Origin: CBIHON01 sp966211965 | GTDB lineage: Bacteria > Pseudomonadota > Gammaproteobacteria > Burkholderiales > Burkholderiaceae_D | Direction: 5' to 3' | Length of the DNA: 64,000 bases | Assembly: GCA_966211965.1 (NCBI GenBank) | Contig: CBIHON010000025.1 | Location: 17,373-81,372, forward strand | Shown here: piece after piece, positions 48,010-56,790 of the stretch | How the letters are laid out: each line of letters starts with the position of its first letter | Position numbering within the stretch: the first letter of the stretch is position 1 | Notes under the pieces: generated by a model | What the model saw: the letters and a program-made list of their open reading frames with translations, nothing else | Told to the model about the DNA's origin: nothing | Databases searched by the model: none | Translations under genes and position numbers: made by a program

Positions 48010-48135
48010 CTAGAGCAGTTTCATCCTGACCGCACACGGCCAATCTTGCGCCTGCGATGCTCACCGTACCATTCGTACGGTTGCGCTTCTCGACTCAACC
48101 TTGGCTCCTGTACGGTCAGGCTGAAACTGCTCTAG
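48010..48135. repeat. Palindromic CTAG-ended element, copy 4
   Basis: Nearly identical to copies at 14833 and 19455, with both ends CTAGAGCAGTTTCA / TGAAACTGCTCTAG. It lies 18 bp after the small hydrophilic gene. Confidence 0.88.
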
Positions 48136-48171
48136 TGACTCGCCCCAGCAGGAAAAGCCGGCGCGTTTTCG

Positions 48172-48200
48172 AAAAAAAGCCCACCGGTAAGGGCGGGCTT
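48172..48200 (-). terminator. Intrinsic terminator of the 48322-48684 gene
   Basis: AAGCCC (48177-48182) and GGGCTT (48195-48200), with a seven-A run on the left that reads as TTTTTTT on the minus strand. It lies ~120 bp after the minus-strand gene. Confidence 0.7.
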
Positions 48201-48321
48201 GAATCTATTTTCTTGGAGGAGAAATAGAGGAGACAACGAATTGTCTCTTGTCGTCTGTCAATTGTCCAATTCCCAAGTGAAATGACTGTTATTGCTTTGA
48301 TGAATGGTCCGGCAAACCGGG

Positions 48322-48684
48322 TCAAGCGGCTTGATTACGGATATCGCCGTTGGCTGGAACGCGATTCTGCAACATATCGAGCGGGTCCATCTGCAACTTC
48401 AAGACATCATGCAGGCTGATAAGGCGCAGAATCATCTTGATCACTTCGGCCTCGCTCATGGCTTTCACCGTGGCGCGCAGCGATCCTTCCACATTTTGCC
48501 CTTGAATCATGGTCATGTCGCGCTGGAAGCGCTGGAATTCGGGGCGGATCGGTTCCGGCAGGTCCTGCGCTTGCAATAGCAGGATGCGAGTCACATAATC
48601 GCTGGCGAGCCAAGCCTTTTTCTGCGTCCGCGCAAAGGCAAGGGAACGGACGGCCTTGTGAAATTTGTACCAGGCGTAAGACAT
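48322..48684 (-). CDS. Hypothetical protein
   Basis: 120 residues. The ATG at 48684 is chosen because GGAG lies 5 nt before it; an in-frame ATG at 48696 overlaps that GGAG. Helical, soluble, basic N-terminal half (W-Y-K-F-H-K-A-V-R-S-L-A). No family recognised. It stands alone, divergent from prfC, with its own terminator at 48172-48200. Confidence 0.65.
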   Translation of the reverse strand: MSYAWYKFHKAVRSLAFARTQKKAWLASDYVTRILLLQAQDLPEPIRPEFQRFQRDMTMIQGQNVEGSLRATVKAMSEAEVIKMILRLISLHDVLKLQMDPLDMLQNRVPANGDIRNQAA

Positions 48685-48848
48685 GCGGGGCTCCATCGGT
48701 ATATCGGATCGGACTGAATGTTGATAGTGCGATTACACACTACAAATTTCCTGAAAGCTATACCATGTTTATGTCATTTTTCGTCAATACATTAGACTTC
48801 ACCGCCAAGAGCCGGTAGACTTTAGGGCTTTTTGCAAGGGCTACCATC

Positions 48849-50522
48849 ATGGCCGCCATTCCCGATTTACCCCCGACCGAAACGCCCGACGCTGAAGCCG
48901 CGCCGGATTCCCGCCGTGTGCCGCTCGAGCTGATCGCGCGCGAGGTCGCCCGCCGGCGCACCTTCGGCATCATTTCCCACCCCGACGCGGGCAAGACTAC
49001 CCTGACCGAAAAGCTGTTGTTGTTCTCCGGTGCAATCCAGCTTGCCGGTACGGTCAAGGCGCGCAAGAGCGGACGCCACGCGACTTCGGACTGGATGGAA
49101 ATCGAAAAGCAGCGCGGCATTTCAGTTGCCAGCTCGGTGATGCAGTTCGAGTACCGCGACCATGTGGTCAACCTGCTCGACACGCCGGGCCACCAGGATT
49201 TTTCGGAAGACACCTATCGCGTGCTGACCGCGGTCGATTCGGCTCTGATGGTGATCGATGCCGCCAAGGGCGTCGAGGCGCAGACCATCAAGCTGCTCAA
49301 CGTCTGCCGCATGCGCAATACGCCGATCATCACTTTCATGAACAAGATGGACCGCGAAACCCGCGATCCCCTGGAACTGCTGGATGAGCTGGAATCGGTG
49401 CTCAACATCCAGTGCGCGCCGGTGACCTGGCCGATCGGCATGGGCAAGACTTTCCGTGGCGTGTACCACTTGCTGCGCGATGAGATCATGCTGTTTGCCG
49501 CCGGCAGCGAAAAAGCCGACCAGACTTTTGAAGTCATCAAGGGCATCGACAATCCGCGCCTGGCCAAGATGTTCCCGCTCGAGATCGAACAATTGAAAAT
49601 GGAAGTCGAGCTGGTGCATGGCGCTTCGCACCCTTTCGATCTGGATGCCTTCCTGGCTGGCACCCAGACGCCGGTGTTCTTCGGTTCCGCGATCAACAAT
49701 TTCGGCGTACGCGAGATTCTGAACGCATTGCTCGATTGGGCTCAGCCGCCGCGCGAGCGCGATGCGACGGTGCGTTCGGTGGCGCCGACCGAAGCGCCGT
49801 TTTCCGGTTTCGTGTTCAAGATCCAGGCCAACATGGACCCGGCGCACCGTGATCGCATCGCCTTCCTGCGCGTGTGTTCCGGCCGCTTCGAGCGCGGCAT
49901 GAAAATCAAGCATCTGCGCCTGAATCGCGAGATCAAGGTGTCGAGCGTGGTGACCTTCATGGCATCGAGCCGCGAACAGGTCGAAGAGGCCTATGCCGGC
50001 GACATCATCGGCTTGCCGAATCACGGCAACATGCAGATCGGCGACAGCTTTTCCGAAGGTGAACTGCTGCAATTCACCGGCATTCCCTATTTCGCGCCGG
50101 ACTTTTTCCGCTCGGTGCGCATCCGCAATCCGCTCAAGATCAAGCAATTGCATAAGGGCTTGCAGCAGCTCGGCGAAGAGGGCGCGGTGCAGGTGTTCAA
50201 GCCGGTCAACAGCGGCGATCTGATCCTGGGGGCGGTCGGCGTGCTGCAGTTCGAAGTGGTGGCCAGTCGTCTGCTCAACGAATATGGCGTCGATGCCGTG
50301 TTCGAAGGCACCAGCATCAGCAGTGCGCGCTGGATTTCGTGCGACGACAAACGCATTCTGGCCGACTTCGAAAAATCGTCTGCCGGACATAACGTCGCCT
50401 ATGACGCTGCCGGCAACATGGCTTATCTGGCAACGTCCGGCGTCAACCTGAAACTCACCCAGGAACGTTGGCCGAAAATCACTTTCCATGCAACGCGCGA
50501 GCATGCGGTGAAGCTGGCCTGA
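48849..50522 (+). CDS. prfC: Peptide chain release factor 3
   Basis: 557 residues, slightly longer than E. coli RF3 (529) through an N-terminal extension of ~30 residues rich in P, E and A. The GTPase domain follows: G1 H-P-D-A-G-K-T-T, switch region with R-G-I-S-V, D-T-P-G-H-Q-D-F and N-K-M-D. The beta-barrel and C-terminal domains complete RF3. It recycles RF1/RF2 from the ribosome after termination in the cytoplasm. The start could also be a later codon that removes the extension. Confidence 0.96.
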   Translation: MAAIPDLPPTETPDAEAAPDSRRVPLELIAREVARRRTFGIISHPDAGKTTLTEKLLLFSGAIQLAGTVKARKSGRHATSDWMEIEKQRGISVASSVMQFEYRDHVVNLLDTPGHQDFSEDTYRVLTAVDSALMVIDAAKGVEAQTIKLLNVCRMRNTPIITFMNKMDRETRDPLELLDELESVLNIQCAPVTWPIGMGKTFRGVYHLLRDEIMLFAAGSEKADQTFEVIKGIDNPRLAKMFPLEIEQLKMEVELVHGASHPFDLDAFLAGTQTPVFFGSAINNFGVREILNALLDWAQPPRERDATVRSVAPTEAPFSGFVFKIQANMDPAHRDRIAFLRVCSGRFERGMKIKHLRLNREIKVSSVVTFMASSREQVEEAYAGDIIGLPNHGNMQIGDSFSEGELLQFTGIPYFAPDFFRSVRIRNPLKIKQLHKGLQQLGEEGAVQVFKPVNSGDLILGAVGVLQFEVVASRLLNEYGVDAVFEGTSISSARWISCDDKRILADFEKSSAGHNVAYDAAGNMAYLATSGVNLKLTQERWPKITFHATREHAVKLA

Positions 50523-50526
50523 AGTA

Positions 50527-50545
50527 GACCTGCATCTTGCAGGTC
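50527..50545 (+). terminator. Hairpin after prfC
   Basis: GACCTGCA (50527-50534) pairs with TGCAGGTC (50538-50545) with a 3-nt loop, 4 bp after the stop. No T-run follows, so it may instead protect the mRNA end. Confidence 0.4.
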
Positions 50546-50553
50546 ATGGGTAA

Positions 50554-50614
50554 CGTAGGATGGGTGCAACCCATCACTTGCCGGTTGATTATGATGGATT
50601 GCGCCCATCCTACG
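50554..50614. repeat. GGATGGGT palindromic (REP-type) element, copy 2
   Basis: CGTAGGATGGGTGCAACCCATC is mirrored imperfectly by GATGGATTGCGCCCATCCTACG. Same type as 25834-25889. Confidence 0.8.
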
Positions 50615-50783
50615 CACTGAAGTACTGCCTTGCAATACGTCGGTAAAAATGCCGGGTTGTAGGAGCAGGCCATGCCCGCGACAAGCCACCGCGCTGGACG
50701 ATCGCGGCATGGCCCGTTCGTACAGAACGGCGAGCGCAAGGCCTTTTGCGTAGTCACCCATTACGATTTTCTACGGGGCGCCG

Positions 50784-52118
50784 ATGCCGAAAATTCTCAA
50801 GTTCACCGGATTTGCGCTGCGCGATTTGTTCGTGACCGTCGGTCCGGCCGTGCTCGTCATTGCGCTGGTATGCTTCATCGCTTATCGCTGGGTCGACCCG
50901 ACGCCGCCTTCACAGGTATCGATTTCCACCGGCCAGGAAAACAGCGCGTATGAAGAATTCGCAAAAAAATACGCCAACACACTGGCCAGGTATCACATCA
51001 CCTTGACGCTGAAGCCCTCGCTCGGCTCCCATGAAAATCTGCAACGCTTGAACACGCCGCACTCGGGCGTCGACATCGCCTTCGTGCAAAGCGGTTCGAC
51101 CGAGCAGGCGGAGGCCGAGCGCAGAGGCTTGATTTCGCTCGGCAGCCTGTTTACCGAACCGGTCTGGCTGTTCTTCCGCGATAGCAAAGACATCACGCAA
51201 CTGACCCAGCTCAAAGGGTTGAGAGTCAATGTCGGCCCGGACGGCAGCGGCGTGCCGCAACTCTTCAAAAAACTGCTGGCGGTGAACGGCGTGGATCCGT
51301 CCGAACTGACGCTGGGCGCCTTGGAAAACACGCCGGCGACGGTCGAGTTGTTGGAAGGCCGTATCGATGCGCTGGTGTTCAGTTCGGCACCGGATGCCTT
51401 GCTGATCCAAATGCTGTTACAGACGCCCGGCATCAAGTTATTCGACTTCGCCCAGGCCGAGGCCTATACCCGGCGCTTCCCCTTCTTGTCGCATGTGGTG
51501 CTGCCGCGCGGTATCGTCGATCTGGGGCGGGACTTGCCGCCCACGGATTACAACTTGATTGCGCCGACCGCGACGCTGGTTGCTCGCGAGAGCCTGCATC
51601 CGGCCCTGGTCGATTTGTTCGTCCAGGCTGCTGCGGAAATTCATGGCGGCGCCGGCTGGTTTCGCAAGCAGGGCGAATTCCCGACCGCCAGTTATACCGA
51701 AATCCCGGTCGCGCGCGACGCCGCCAAGTTCTACAAGAATGGGCCACCCTTCCTGCAGCACTATCTGCCGTTCTGGCTGGCGAATTTCTTCGAACGGATG
51801 TGGGTGGTGATCGTCGCGCTTGGCGCCCTGATTCTTCCGCTGTCGCGGGTGGTGCCGCCGCTTTACGTTTGGAAAGTGCGCTCACGGGTGTATCGCTGGT
51901 ACGGCAAGCTGCGCGCGGTGGAGCAGGCGATCGAGGAGGTGCCGCGGGAACAGCGCCAGGAAGTGTATGCGAGACAGCTGCAGCGGCTCGACGAAATCGA
52001 GGAAAGCGTGAACCGGATTTCGGTCCCGCTCTCATTCGCCGAAGAGTTGTACGGCTTGCGCAGCCATATCAATTTCGTGCGGGGCCGGGTGCTGGATTTG
52101 ATCGCGGCGTGTAACTGA
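50784..52118 (+). CDS. TAXI-family solute-binding protein with membrane anchors
   Basis: 444 residues. A membrane helix at ~15-35, then a periplasmic binding domain of the TAXI (TRAP-associated) type: V-S-I-S-T-G-Q-E-N-S-A-Y-E, D-I-A-F-V-Q-S-G-S-T, and L-K-G-L-R-V-N-V-G-P-D-G-S-G. A second helix lies at ~335-358, and a basic, coiled C-terminus of ~80 residues faces the cytoplasm. TAXI proteins usually work with TRAP permeases, but none is adjacent. The double anchoring suggests a sensor-like or standalone role. Confidence 0.88.
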   Translation: MPKILKFTGFALRDLFVTVGPAVLVIALVCFIAYRWVDPTPPSQVSISTGQENSAYEEFAKKYANTLARYHITLTLKPSLGSHENLQRLNTPHSGVDIAFVQSGSTEQAEAERRGLISLGSLFTEPVWLFFRDSKDITQLTQLKGLRVNVGPDGSGVPQLFKKLLAVNGVDPSELTLGALENTPATVELLEGRIDALVFSSAPDALLIQMLLQTPGIKLFDFAQAEAYTRRFPFLSHVVLPRGIVDLGRDLPPTDYNLIAPTATLVARESLHPALVDLFVQAAAEIHGGAGWFRKQGEFPTASYTEIPVARDAAKFYKNGPPFLQHYLPFWLANFFERMWVVIVALGALILPLSRVVPPLYVWKVRSRVYRWYGKLRAVEQAIEEVPREQRQEVYARQLQRLDEIEESVNRISVPLSFAEELYGLRSHINFVRGRVLDLIAACN

Positions 52119-52124
52119 ACTGGC

Positions 52125-52451
52125 TCACAAAAACGGCGTGACTCGCGCTTTCAAAAGCGCGATCAGCTTTTCATCCATGAACCGGTACTTGTCCGGGATA
52201 TTCAGGCAAATGACGCGCTTGCCGTGCAGGTAAGCGCGAAAACCTTGGGCCAGCTTGGTCTTGTGGGCCTTTTCCATCACAAAAATGAGGTCCGCCGCTT
52301 CGATCAGTTCCGGTGTCAAGGGATTGTCTGCATGGCGGCTGACGCCGGCCGAACTGGTTTCAATCCCCGGGTATTCCGCAAAAACCTGTTCGGCGGTCGG
52401 ACTGCGCCAGCGGTTCAGGCTGCAGATGAACAGGACTCTTGTTGCCGTCAT
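52125..52451 (-). CDS. Small low-molecular-weight phosphatase-like protein
   Basis: 108 residues from the ATG at 52451. Its N-terminus L-F-I-C-S-L-N-R-W-R-S-P-T has the C-x5-R-S phosphatase loop of low-molecular-weight tyrosine phosphatases. It is shorter than the classical ~150-residue family and fits the compact group (COG4551-like). Its ATG overlaps the rhodanese stop in the sequence TGATG, so the two are coupled. Confidence 0.85.
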   Translation of the reverse strand: MTATRVLFICSLNRWRSPTAEQVFAEYPGIETSSAGVSRHADNPLTPELIEAADLIFVMEKAHKTKLAQGFRAYLHGKRVICLNIPDKYRFMDEKLIALLKARVTPFL

Positions 52452-52915
52452 CAAGCTCCGGCCCAGGGCAGTCCTGCCTTGCACCAGCCACCTACGGTTT
52501 TGCGATGCCCGTCGGCGTCCTTGTCGCCCTCAAAGCCTTCCAGGATATCGAAGCATTGGGTATAGCCGTTTTCAGTCGCAAGCTTGGCGGCATGGCGTGA
52601 ACGGACGCCGGAGCGGCACAAAAACAGCAAAATCGTATCCTTGTCCGCCGCCTGCGCCAGTTGCGTCAGAAAGTCCGGATTGGGCTTGCCGCCCGGGTAC
52701 AGATTCCATTGGACTGCCGCTTGCCGTTCAGCCGGCACGGCGACACTTCCGACCCAGTCGCGCTCGGCATTGGTCCTGACGTCCACCAGCTTGGCGTTGG
52801 ACGCTTCTTGCAGTAAGGCATAGGCTTCTTGCGGCGTCACTGCGCCGGCATAAGGAAGTTGGCTGGTTTGGCCGCGCAGGTGTGCGGTTTCCAGAATTTC
52901 AGTAACTTGGCTCAT
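52451..52915 (-). CDS. Rhodanese-like sulfurtransferase
   Basis: 154 residues, single rhodanese domain: L-V-D-V-R-T-N-A-E-R and the active-site loop C-R-S-G-V-R-S with the catalytic Cys intact. It could transfer sulfane sulfur in the cytoplasm. The start lies 515 bp from glnA and is divergent from it, so it shares that long upstream region. The phosphatase-like gene follows by overlap. Confidence 0.92.
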   Translation of the reverse strand: MSQVTEILETAHLRGQTSQLPYAGAVTPQEAYALLQEASNAKLVDVRTNAERDWVGSVAVPAERQAAVQWNLYPGGKPNPDFLTQLAQAADKDTILLFLCRSGVRSRHAAKLATENGYTQCFDILEGFEGDKDADGHRKTVGGWCKAGLPWAGA

Positions 52916-53130
52916 ATTGGTTCCGGGAGAGGTAAAAGCAGAGAGTTGATTAATATAGAAGGCGAGTTTCGAAAGCTGTAGACCAGACTGCGATATGGGG
53001 CGATTTCCGGAGCTGCGATGCTCCCTATGTTTTGTCCATAGATTTCAGTTTTCAATGGCAATAGCGAATCGACAATGCCAAATTGGCTCTGCATCAAAAA
53101 AATGCATTTTTCCGCACCAAAAATATTCAC

Positions 53131-53174
53131 GCACAAAAACGGTGCATTATGATATTTTTGCACCGTTTGGGTGA
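53131..53174 (+). promoter_or_regulatory. Two NtrC-type enhancer sites
   Basis: GCAC-N7-GTGC at 53131-53145 (perfect dyad) and GCAC-N7-GTGA at 53160-53174, centres 29 bp apart. These match the NtrC consensus half-sites and spacing. They lie about 145-175 bp upstream of the predicted glnA start of transcription, where NtrC enhancers usually are. Confidence 0.65.
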
Positions 53175-53284
53175 TTTTTAATATTGCCACAAAATGTGGC
53201 GCAGAAGCCCCAAAACCGTGCTTCCTCGCTCTAAATTCAGGCAATCCAGCGCAGCGCAATAGAGTCTTTTTTTAAAGAAGTTGA

Positions 53285-53300
53285 TGGCATGGAATCTGCT
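53285..53300 (+). promoter_or_regulatory. Sigma-54-type promoter of glnA
   Basis: TGGCAT-GGAAT-CTGCT, with the invariant GG (53286-53287) and GC (53298-53299) ten bases apart, close to TGGCAC-N5-TTGC. Transcription would start near 53311 with a 120-nt leader. Confidence 0.65.
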
Positions 53301-53430
53301 ATGATTTTGCGTTGAGTTCTGGCTGCATATTGTTTGCCGCGGCTTTCGAACGTAATGCGCACGTAGTACGCACACAGTCGACTCACACACATCACATTTT
53401 GCATTACTTTGCTCATTTTAGGAGATTCGC

Positions 53431-54846
53431 ATGGCAATGACGGCCGCAGAGGTCTTGAAGATGGTGAAAGACAACGAAGTCAAATTCGTTGATTTTCGCT
53501 TTGCTGATACAAGAGGCAAGGAGCAACACGTATCCGTTCCGGTTTCGCATTTCGACATCGACAAGTTCGAGTCCGGTCATGCGTTCGACGGTTCGTCGAT
53601 TGCCGGCTGGAAGGGTATCGAAGCGTCTGACATGATCTTGATGCCGGACCCGAATACCGCCAACATCGACCCGTTCATGGAAGAAACTACGCTGTTCATG
53701 CAGTGTGACGTGATCGAGCCATCTGACGGCAAAGGTTATGACCGCGACCCTCGTTCGATCGCCAAGCGCGCCGAAGCCTACCTGAAATCCTCCGGCCTGG
53801 GCGACACCGCCTACTTCGGTCCGGAACCTGAATTCTTCATTTTCGACGGCGTGCGCTGGGCTTCCGGCATGGACGGCTGCTTCGTCAAGATCGATTCCGA
53901 AGAAGCTTCCTGGAGCACCGGCGCCAAGCTCGAAGGCGGCAATACCGGCCATCGTCCTGCAGTCAAAGGCGGTTACTTCCCGGTTCCCCCGGTCGACAGC
54001 TTCCAGGACATGCGTTCGGAAATGTGCCTGATCCTCGAATCGCTCGGCATTCCTGTCGAAGTGCATCACCACGAAGTGGCAGGCCCAGGCCAGAATGAAA
54101 TCGGCACCAAGTTCTCGACCCTGGTGCAGCGCGCCGACTGGACGCAGAACCTGAAATACGTGGTCTGGAACGTCGCCCACACCTATGGCAAGACGGCAAC
54201 CTTCATGCCGAAGCCGGTCGTCGGCGACAACGGTTCCGGCATGCACGTCCATCAATCGATCTGGAAAGATGGTCAAAACCTGTTTGCAGGCGACGGCTAC
54301 GCCGGTCTGTCCGAATTCGCACTGTACTACATCGGCGGCATCATCAAGCACGCACGTGCCTTGAACGCGATCACCAATCCGGGCACCAACTCCTACAAAC
54401 GCCTGGTTCCAGGCTTCGAAGCACCGGTCAAGCTGGCTTACTCGGCGCGCAACCGTTCCGCATCGATTCGTATTCCGCACGTCGCCAATCCGAAAGGCCG
54501 CCGCATCGAAACACGCTTCCCGGACCCTTCGTCCAATCCATACCTGTGCTTCTCGGCATTGCTGATGGCTGGTCTGGACGGCGTGCAGAACAAGATCCAT
54601 CCAGGCGAAGCAGCTTCGAAAGACCTGTACCACCTGCCGCCGGAAGAAGATGCACTGATCCCGACGGTCTGCTCGTCGCTCGATCAAGCGCTCGAATACC
54701 TGGACAAGGACCGCGAGTTCCTGACCCGTGGCGGCGTGTTCAGCGACACCATGCTCGACGCTTACATCGAACTCAAGATGCAGGAAGTCACGCGTTTCCG
54801 CATGACCACTCATCCGATTGAGTTTGACATGTACTATTCGTTGTAA
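53431..54846 (+). CDS. glnA: Glutamine synthetase, type I
   Basis: 471 residues. GAGGA-type ribosome site (AGGAGA) 6 nt before the ATG. It makes glutamine from glutamate, ammonia and ATP in the cytoplasm. Conserved motifs are F-D-G-S-S-I-A-G-W, the N-terminal and central G-P-E-P-E-F-F and K-G-G-Y-F-P-V-P-P, and the catalytic N-P-G-T-N-S-Y-K-R-L. The adenylylation tyrosine is Tyr400 in D-L-Y-H-L-P-P-E-E, so the enzyme is of the GlnE-controlled type. The ntrB and ntrC genes lie downstream after a DUF4124-type gene. Confidence 0.98.
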   Translation: MAMTAAEVLKMVKDNEVKFVDFRFADTRGKEQHVSVPVSHFDIDKFESGHAFDGSSIAGWKGIEASDMILMPDPNTANIDPFMEETTLFMQCDVIEPSDGKGYDRDPRSIAKRAEAYLKSSGLGDTAYFGPEPEFFIFDGVRWASGMDGCFVKIDSEEASWSTGAKLEGGNTGHRPAVKGGYFPVPPVDSFQDMRSEMCLILESLGIPVEVHHHEVAGPGQNEIGTKFSTLVQRADWTQNLKYVVWNVAHTYGKTATFMPKPVVGDNGSGMHVHQSIWKDGQNLFAGDGYAGLSEFALYYIGGIIKHARALNAITNPGTNSYKRLVPGFEAPVKLAYSARNRSASIRIPHVANPKGRRIETRFPDPSSNPYLCFSALLMAGLDGVQNKIHPGEAASKDLYHLPPEEDALIPTVCSSLDQALEYLDKDREFLTRGGVFSDTMLDAYIELKMQEVTRFRMTTHPIEFDMYYSL

Positions 54847-54873
54847 TAATGTTCATGGCCGCAAGGCCGGACG

Positions 54874-54909
54874 AGGCGGGGAAAGTTCAGGCTTTTCCCG
54901 CCTTTTTAT
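54874..54909 (+). terminator. Terminator after glnA
   Basis: AGGCGGGGAAAG (54874-54885) faces CTTTTCCCGCCT (54892-54903), followed by TTTTATTTT. It separates glnA from the downstream genes. Confidence 0.85.
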
Positions 54910-55028
54910 TTTATGCCTCACGTTGAACTGTTGCGCTGCGTCAGCTTCTTGCGAGGAATAATTTGTAAAGCCTTGATTCTTATCCTAAACTGACAGTCCG
55001 CCCTAGAAAGTTTCACACAAGAAAGTTT

Positions 55029-55514
55029 ATGAAACACTATCTTTTATCGACTTTGTTGCTCGTTGCCGCGGTGGGCGCCGCTCGTGCGCAATCCGACGTT
55101 TATCTTTGTATTGGTGAAAACGGCAACAAGGAGTACAAAAATACCGGTGCCGTCAAAGGCTGCAAAAAGGTTGATTTGCCGGGCCTTACGACGGTCCCTG
55201 CACCGGTCAGGAAACCCTTGCAGACTGCTGCCGCAAAGCCAAGCTCGGCTCCGGCAGATTTCCCGAAAGTCGATGGCGACACCCAAAAGGCGCGCGATTC
55301 CGACCGCAAGCAGATTTTGATGGACGAGATGAAGACGGAAGAACAAAAACTCGCGAACCTGAAGAAGGAGTTGAACAATGGCGAGCCGGAGCGCAACGGG
55401 GACGAGCGCAATTATTCCAAGTACCAGGAGCGCGTGGCGGCGCTCAAAGATGACGTCAGCCGCACCGAAAAAAATATCGAAGCCTTGAAGCGTGAGATCG
55501 GCAATTTGAAATAG
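55029..55514 (+). CDS. DUF4124-type exported protein
   Basis: 161 residues; signal peptide ~1-20 (A-R-A before Q-S-D-V). The first mature ~30 residues (D-V-Y-L-C-I-G-E-N-G-N-K-E-Y-K-N-T) fit the DUF4124 domain with a cysteine pair; the second half is a charged coiled-coil stretch (~90-160). A protein of this kind commonly sits between glnA and ntrB in Burkholderiales; its role is not known. It has its own terminator (55536). Confidence 0.8.
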   Translation: MKHYLLSTLLLVAAVGAARAQSDVYLCIGENGNKEYKNTGAVKGCKKVDLPGLTTVPAPVRKPLQTAAAKPSSAPADFPKVDGDTQKARDSDRKQILMDEMKTEEQKLANLKKELNNGEPERNGDERNYSKYQERVAALKDDVSRTEKNIEALKREIGNLK

Positions 55515-55535
55515 GGCAGGCATAACGATTGCATA

Positions 55536-55567
55536 ACAAGGCCGCTTGATGCGGCCTTGTTTATTTT
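55536..55567 (+). terminator. Terminator after the DUF4124 gene
   Basis: ACAAGGCCGC (55536-55545) and GCGGCCTTGT (55551-55560) form a perfect stem with a 5-nt loop, followed by TTATTTTT. Confidence 0.9.
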
Positions 55568-55570
55568 TAA

Positions 55571-55630
55571 AAGGCGGCTCAGGGTTTTTTCGCGGTTTCT
55601 TGCGAAAATTACCTCGACCTCGCTCTGATT
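55571..55630. repeat. Degenerate copy of the ntrB-flanking repeat
   Basis: Resembles the units at 56791-56920: GGCGG-TCAG-GTTTTTTCGC and GCGAAAATTAC-CTC-CCTC-CTGATT blocks. It lies 30 bp before the ntrB start. Confidence 0.6.
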
Positions 55631-55659
55631 CGGATTTGGAATTGTGGGATAGTTCAAAT

Positions 55660-56766
55660 ATGTCAGTACCCGCCGCCTCGACGATACACACCGTGAAAAC
55701 CCCGCCCGCCTCATTGGATGGCCTTGACCTCCTGGCCTCGGCCGTCATTATTCTCGATGCCGAGAGCCGCATCACCTATGCCAACGCGGCTGCTGAAAAT
55801 CTGCTGGAAAGTTCCTTTAAAGCCTTGTCCCAACACAGGCTCACCGAGTTGTTTTTGAACGGTGAAAAACTCATCGACGTATTCCGTCAAGCAGTCGAAC
55901 ATCAATTCGCCGACAAGCGGCTCGATCTGATCCTGGAGCGCGCCGGCCGTGACCCGCTGCAAGTGCATGTCATCGTTACCGCTCTCGATAATCCCGATAC
56001 GCCCGTGTTGATCGAGTTGCGGGAAAACGTGCAACAGCTCAAGCTCGACCGCGAAGAACGCATCATCGATCAAAGCCAGGCCAACAAGGAATTAATCCGC
56101 AATCTGGCACATGAAATCAAGAATCCACTGGGCGGCATCCGTGGCGCCGCACAATTGCTGGAATTGGAGTTGCCCGAGCGCCACCTGAAAGAATTGCGCG
56201 AATACACCCAGGTCATCATCAAGGAGGCCGATCGCCTGCAGACGCTGGTCGACCGCTTGCTTGCTCCGCACCGCCGGCCGCATATCGTCGGCGACGTCAA
56301 CATTCATGAGGTGTGCGAACGGGTGCGCAGCCTGATCGTCGCGGAGTTTCCGGTCGGCCTCACGATCAAGCGCGACTATGACTTGTCGGTCCCTGAATTT
56401 CGTGGCGACAAGGAACAATTGATCCAGGCCGTATTGAACATCGCGCACAACGCCGCGCAAGCGCTGTCCGAACGCATCAAGGCGGGCGATGCGGAACTTG
56501 CTTTTCGCACGCGCGTCGTGCGGCAAGTCACGCTGGCGAAGATCCGCTATCGGCTGGCATTAGACTTGCATATCATCGACAATGGACCGGGCATCCCGGC
56601 CGATATCCAAGACCGCATTTTTTACCCCCTCGTATCCGGGCGGGAAGGCGGGAGCGGATTGGGGCTGACGCTGGCACAGACTTTCGTACAACAACACTTG
56701 GGTGTGATCGAGTGCGAGAGTCAGCCGGGACAAACGGATTTTAGGATTTTGATTCCGCTGCCTTGA
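55660..56766 (+). CDS. ntrB: Nitrogen regulation sensor histidine kinase NtrB
   Basis: 368 residues from the ATG at 55660; there is no strong ribosome site. PAS domain ~20-130 (A-V-I-I-L-D-A-E-S-R-I-T-Y-A-N-A-A). The H-box L-A-H-E-I-K-N-P-L-G-G-I-R-G-A-A-Q-L-L is the NtrB signature, phosphorylated His151. N-box ~ I-A-H-N-A-A-Q-A and G-box G-S-G-L-G-L complete the kinase. It has no membrane segment, so it works in the cytoplasm and phosphorylates NtrC according to the nitrogen state. The ntrC gene follows after two tandem repeat units. Confidence 0.95.
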   Translation: MSVPAASTIHTVKTPPASLDGLDLLASAVIILDAESRITYANAAAENLLESSFKALSQHRLTELFLNGEKLIDVFRQAVEHQFADKRLDLILERAGRDPLQVHVIVTALDNPDTPVLIELRENVQQLKLDREERIIDQSQANKELIRNLAHEIKNPLGGIRGAAQLLELELPERHLKELREYTQVIIKEADRLQTLVDRLLAPHRRPHIVGDVNIHEVCERVRSLIVAEFPVGLTIKRDYDLSVPEFRGDKEQLIQAVLNIAHNAAQALSERIKAGDAELAFRTRVVRQVTLAKIRYRLALDLHIIDNGPGIPADIQDRIFYPLVSGREGGSGLGLTLAQTFVQQHLGVIECESQPGQTDFRILIPLP

Positions 56767-56790
56767 CGTGTGCTGTCTCAATGTGCATGC

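Larger units (their letters stand above)
52916..53430. other. Regulatory region upstream of glnA
   Basis: 515 bp with no gene. It contains two NtrC-type sites and one sigma-54-type promoter for glnA (listed separately). The part nearest the rhodanese gene should hold that gene's promoter, but none is clear. Confidence 0.7.

Noticed and set aside
49122..50504. A 460-residue minus-strand open frame
   Set aside because: Antisense to prfC; no motif.
53413..54813. A 466-residue minus-strand open frame
   Set aside because: Antisense to glnA; no motif.
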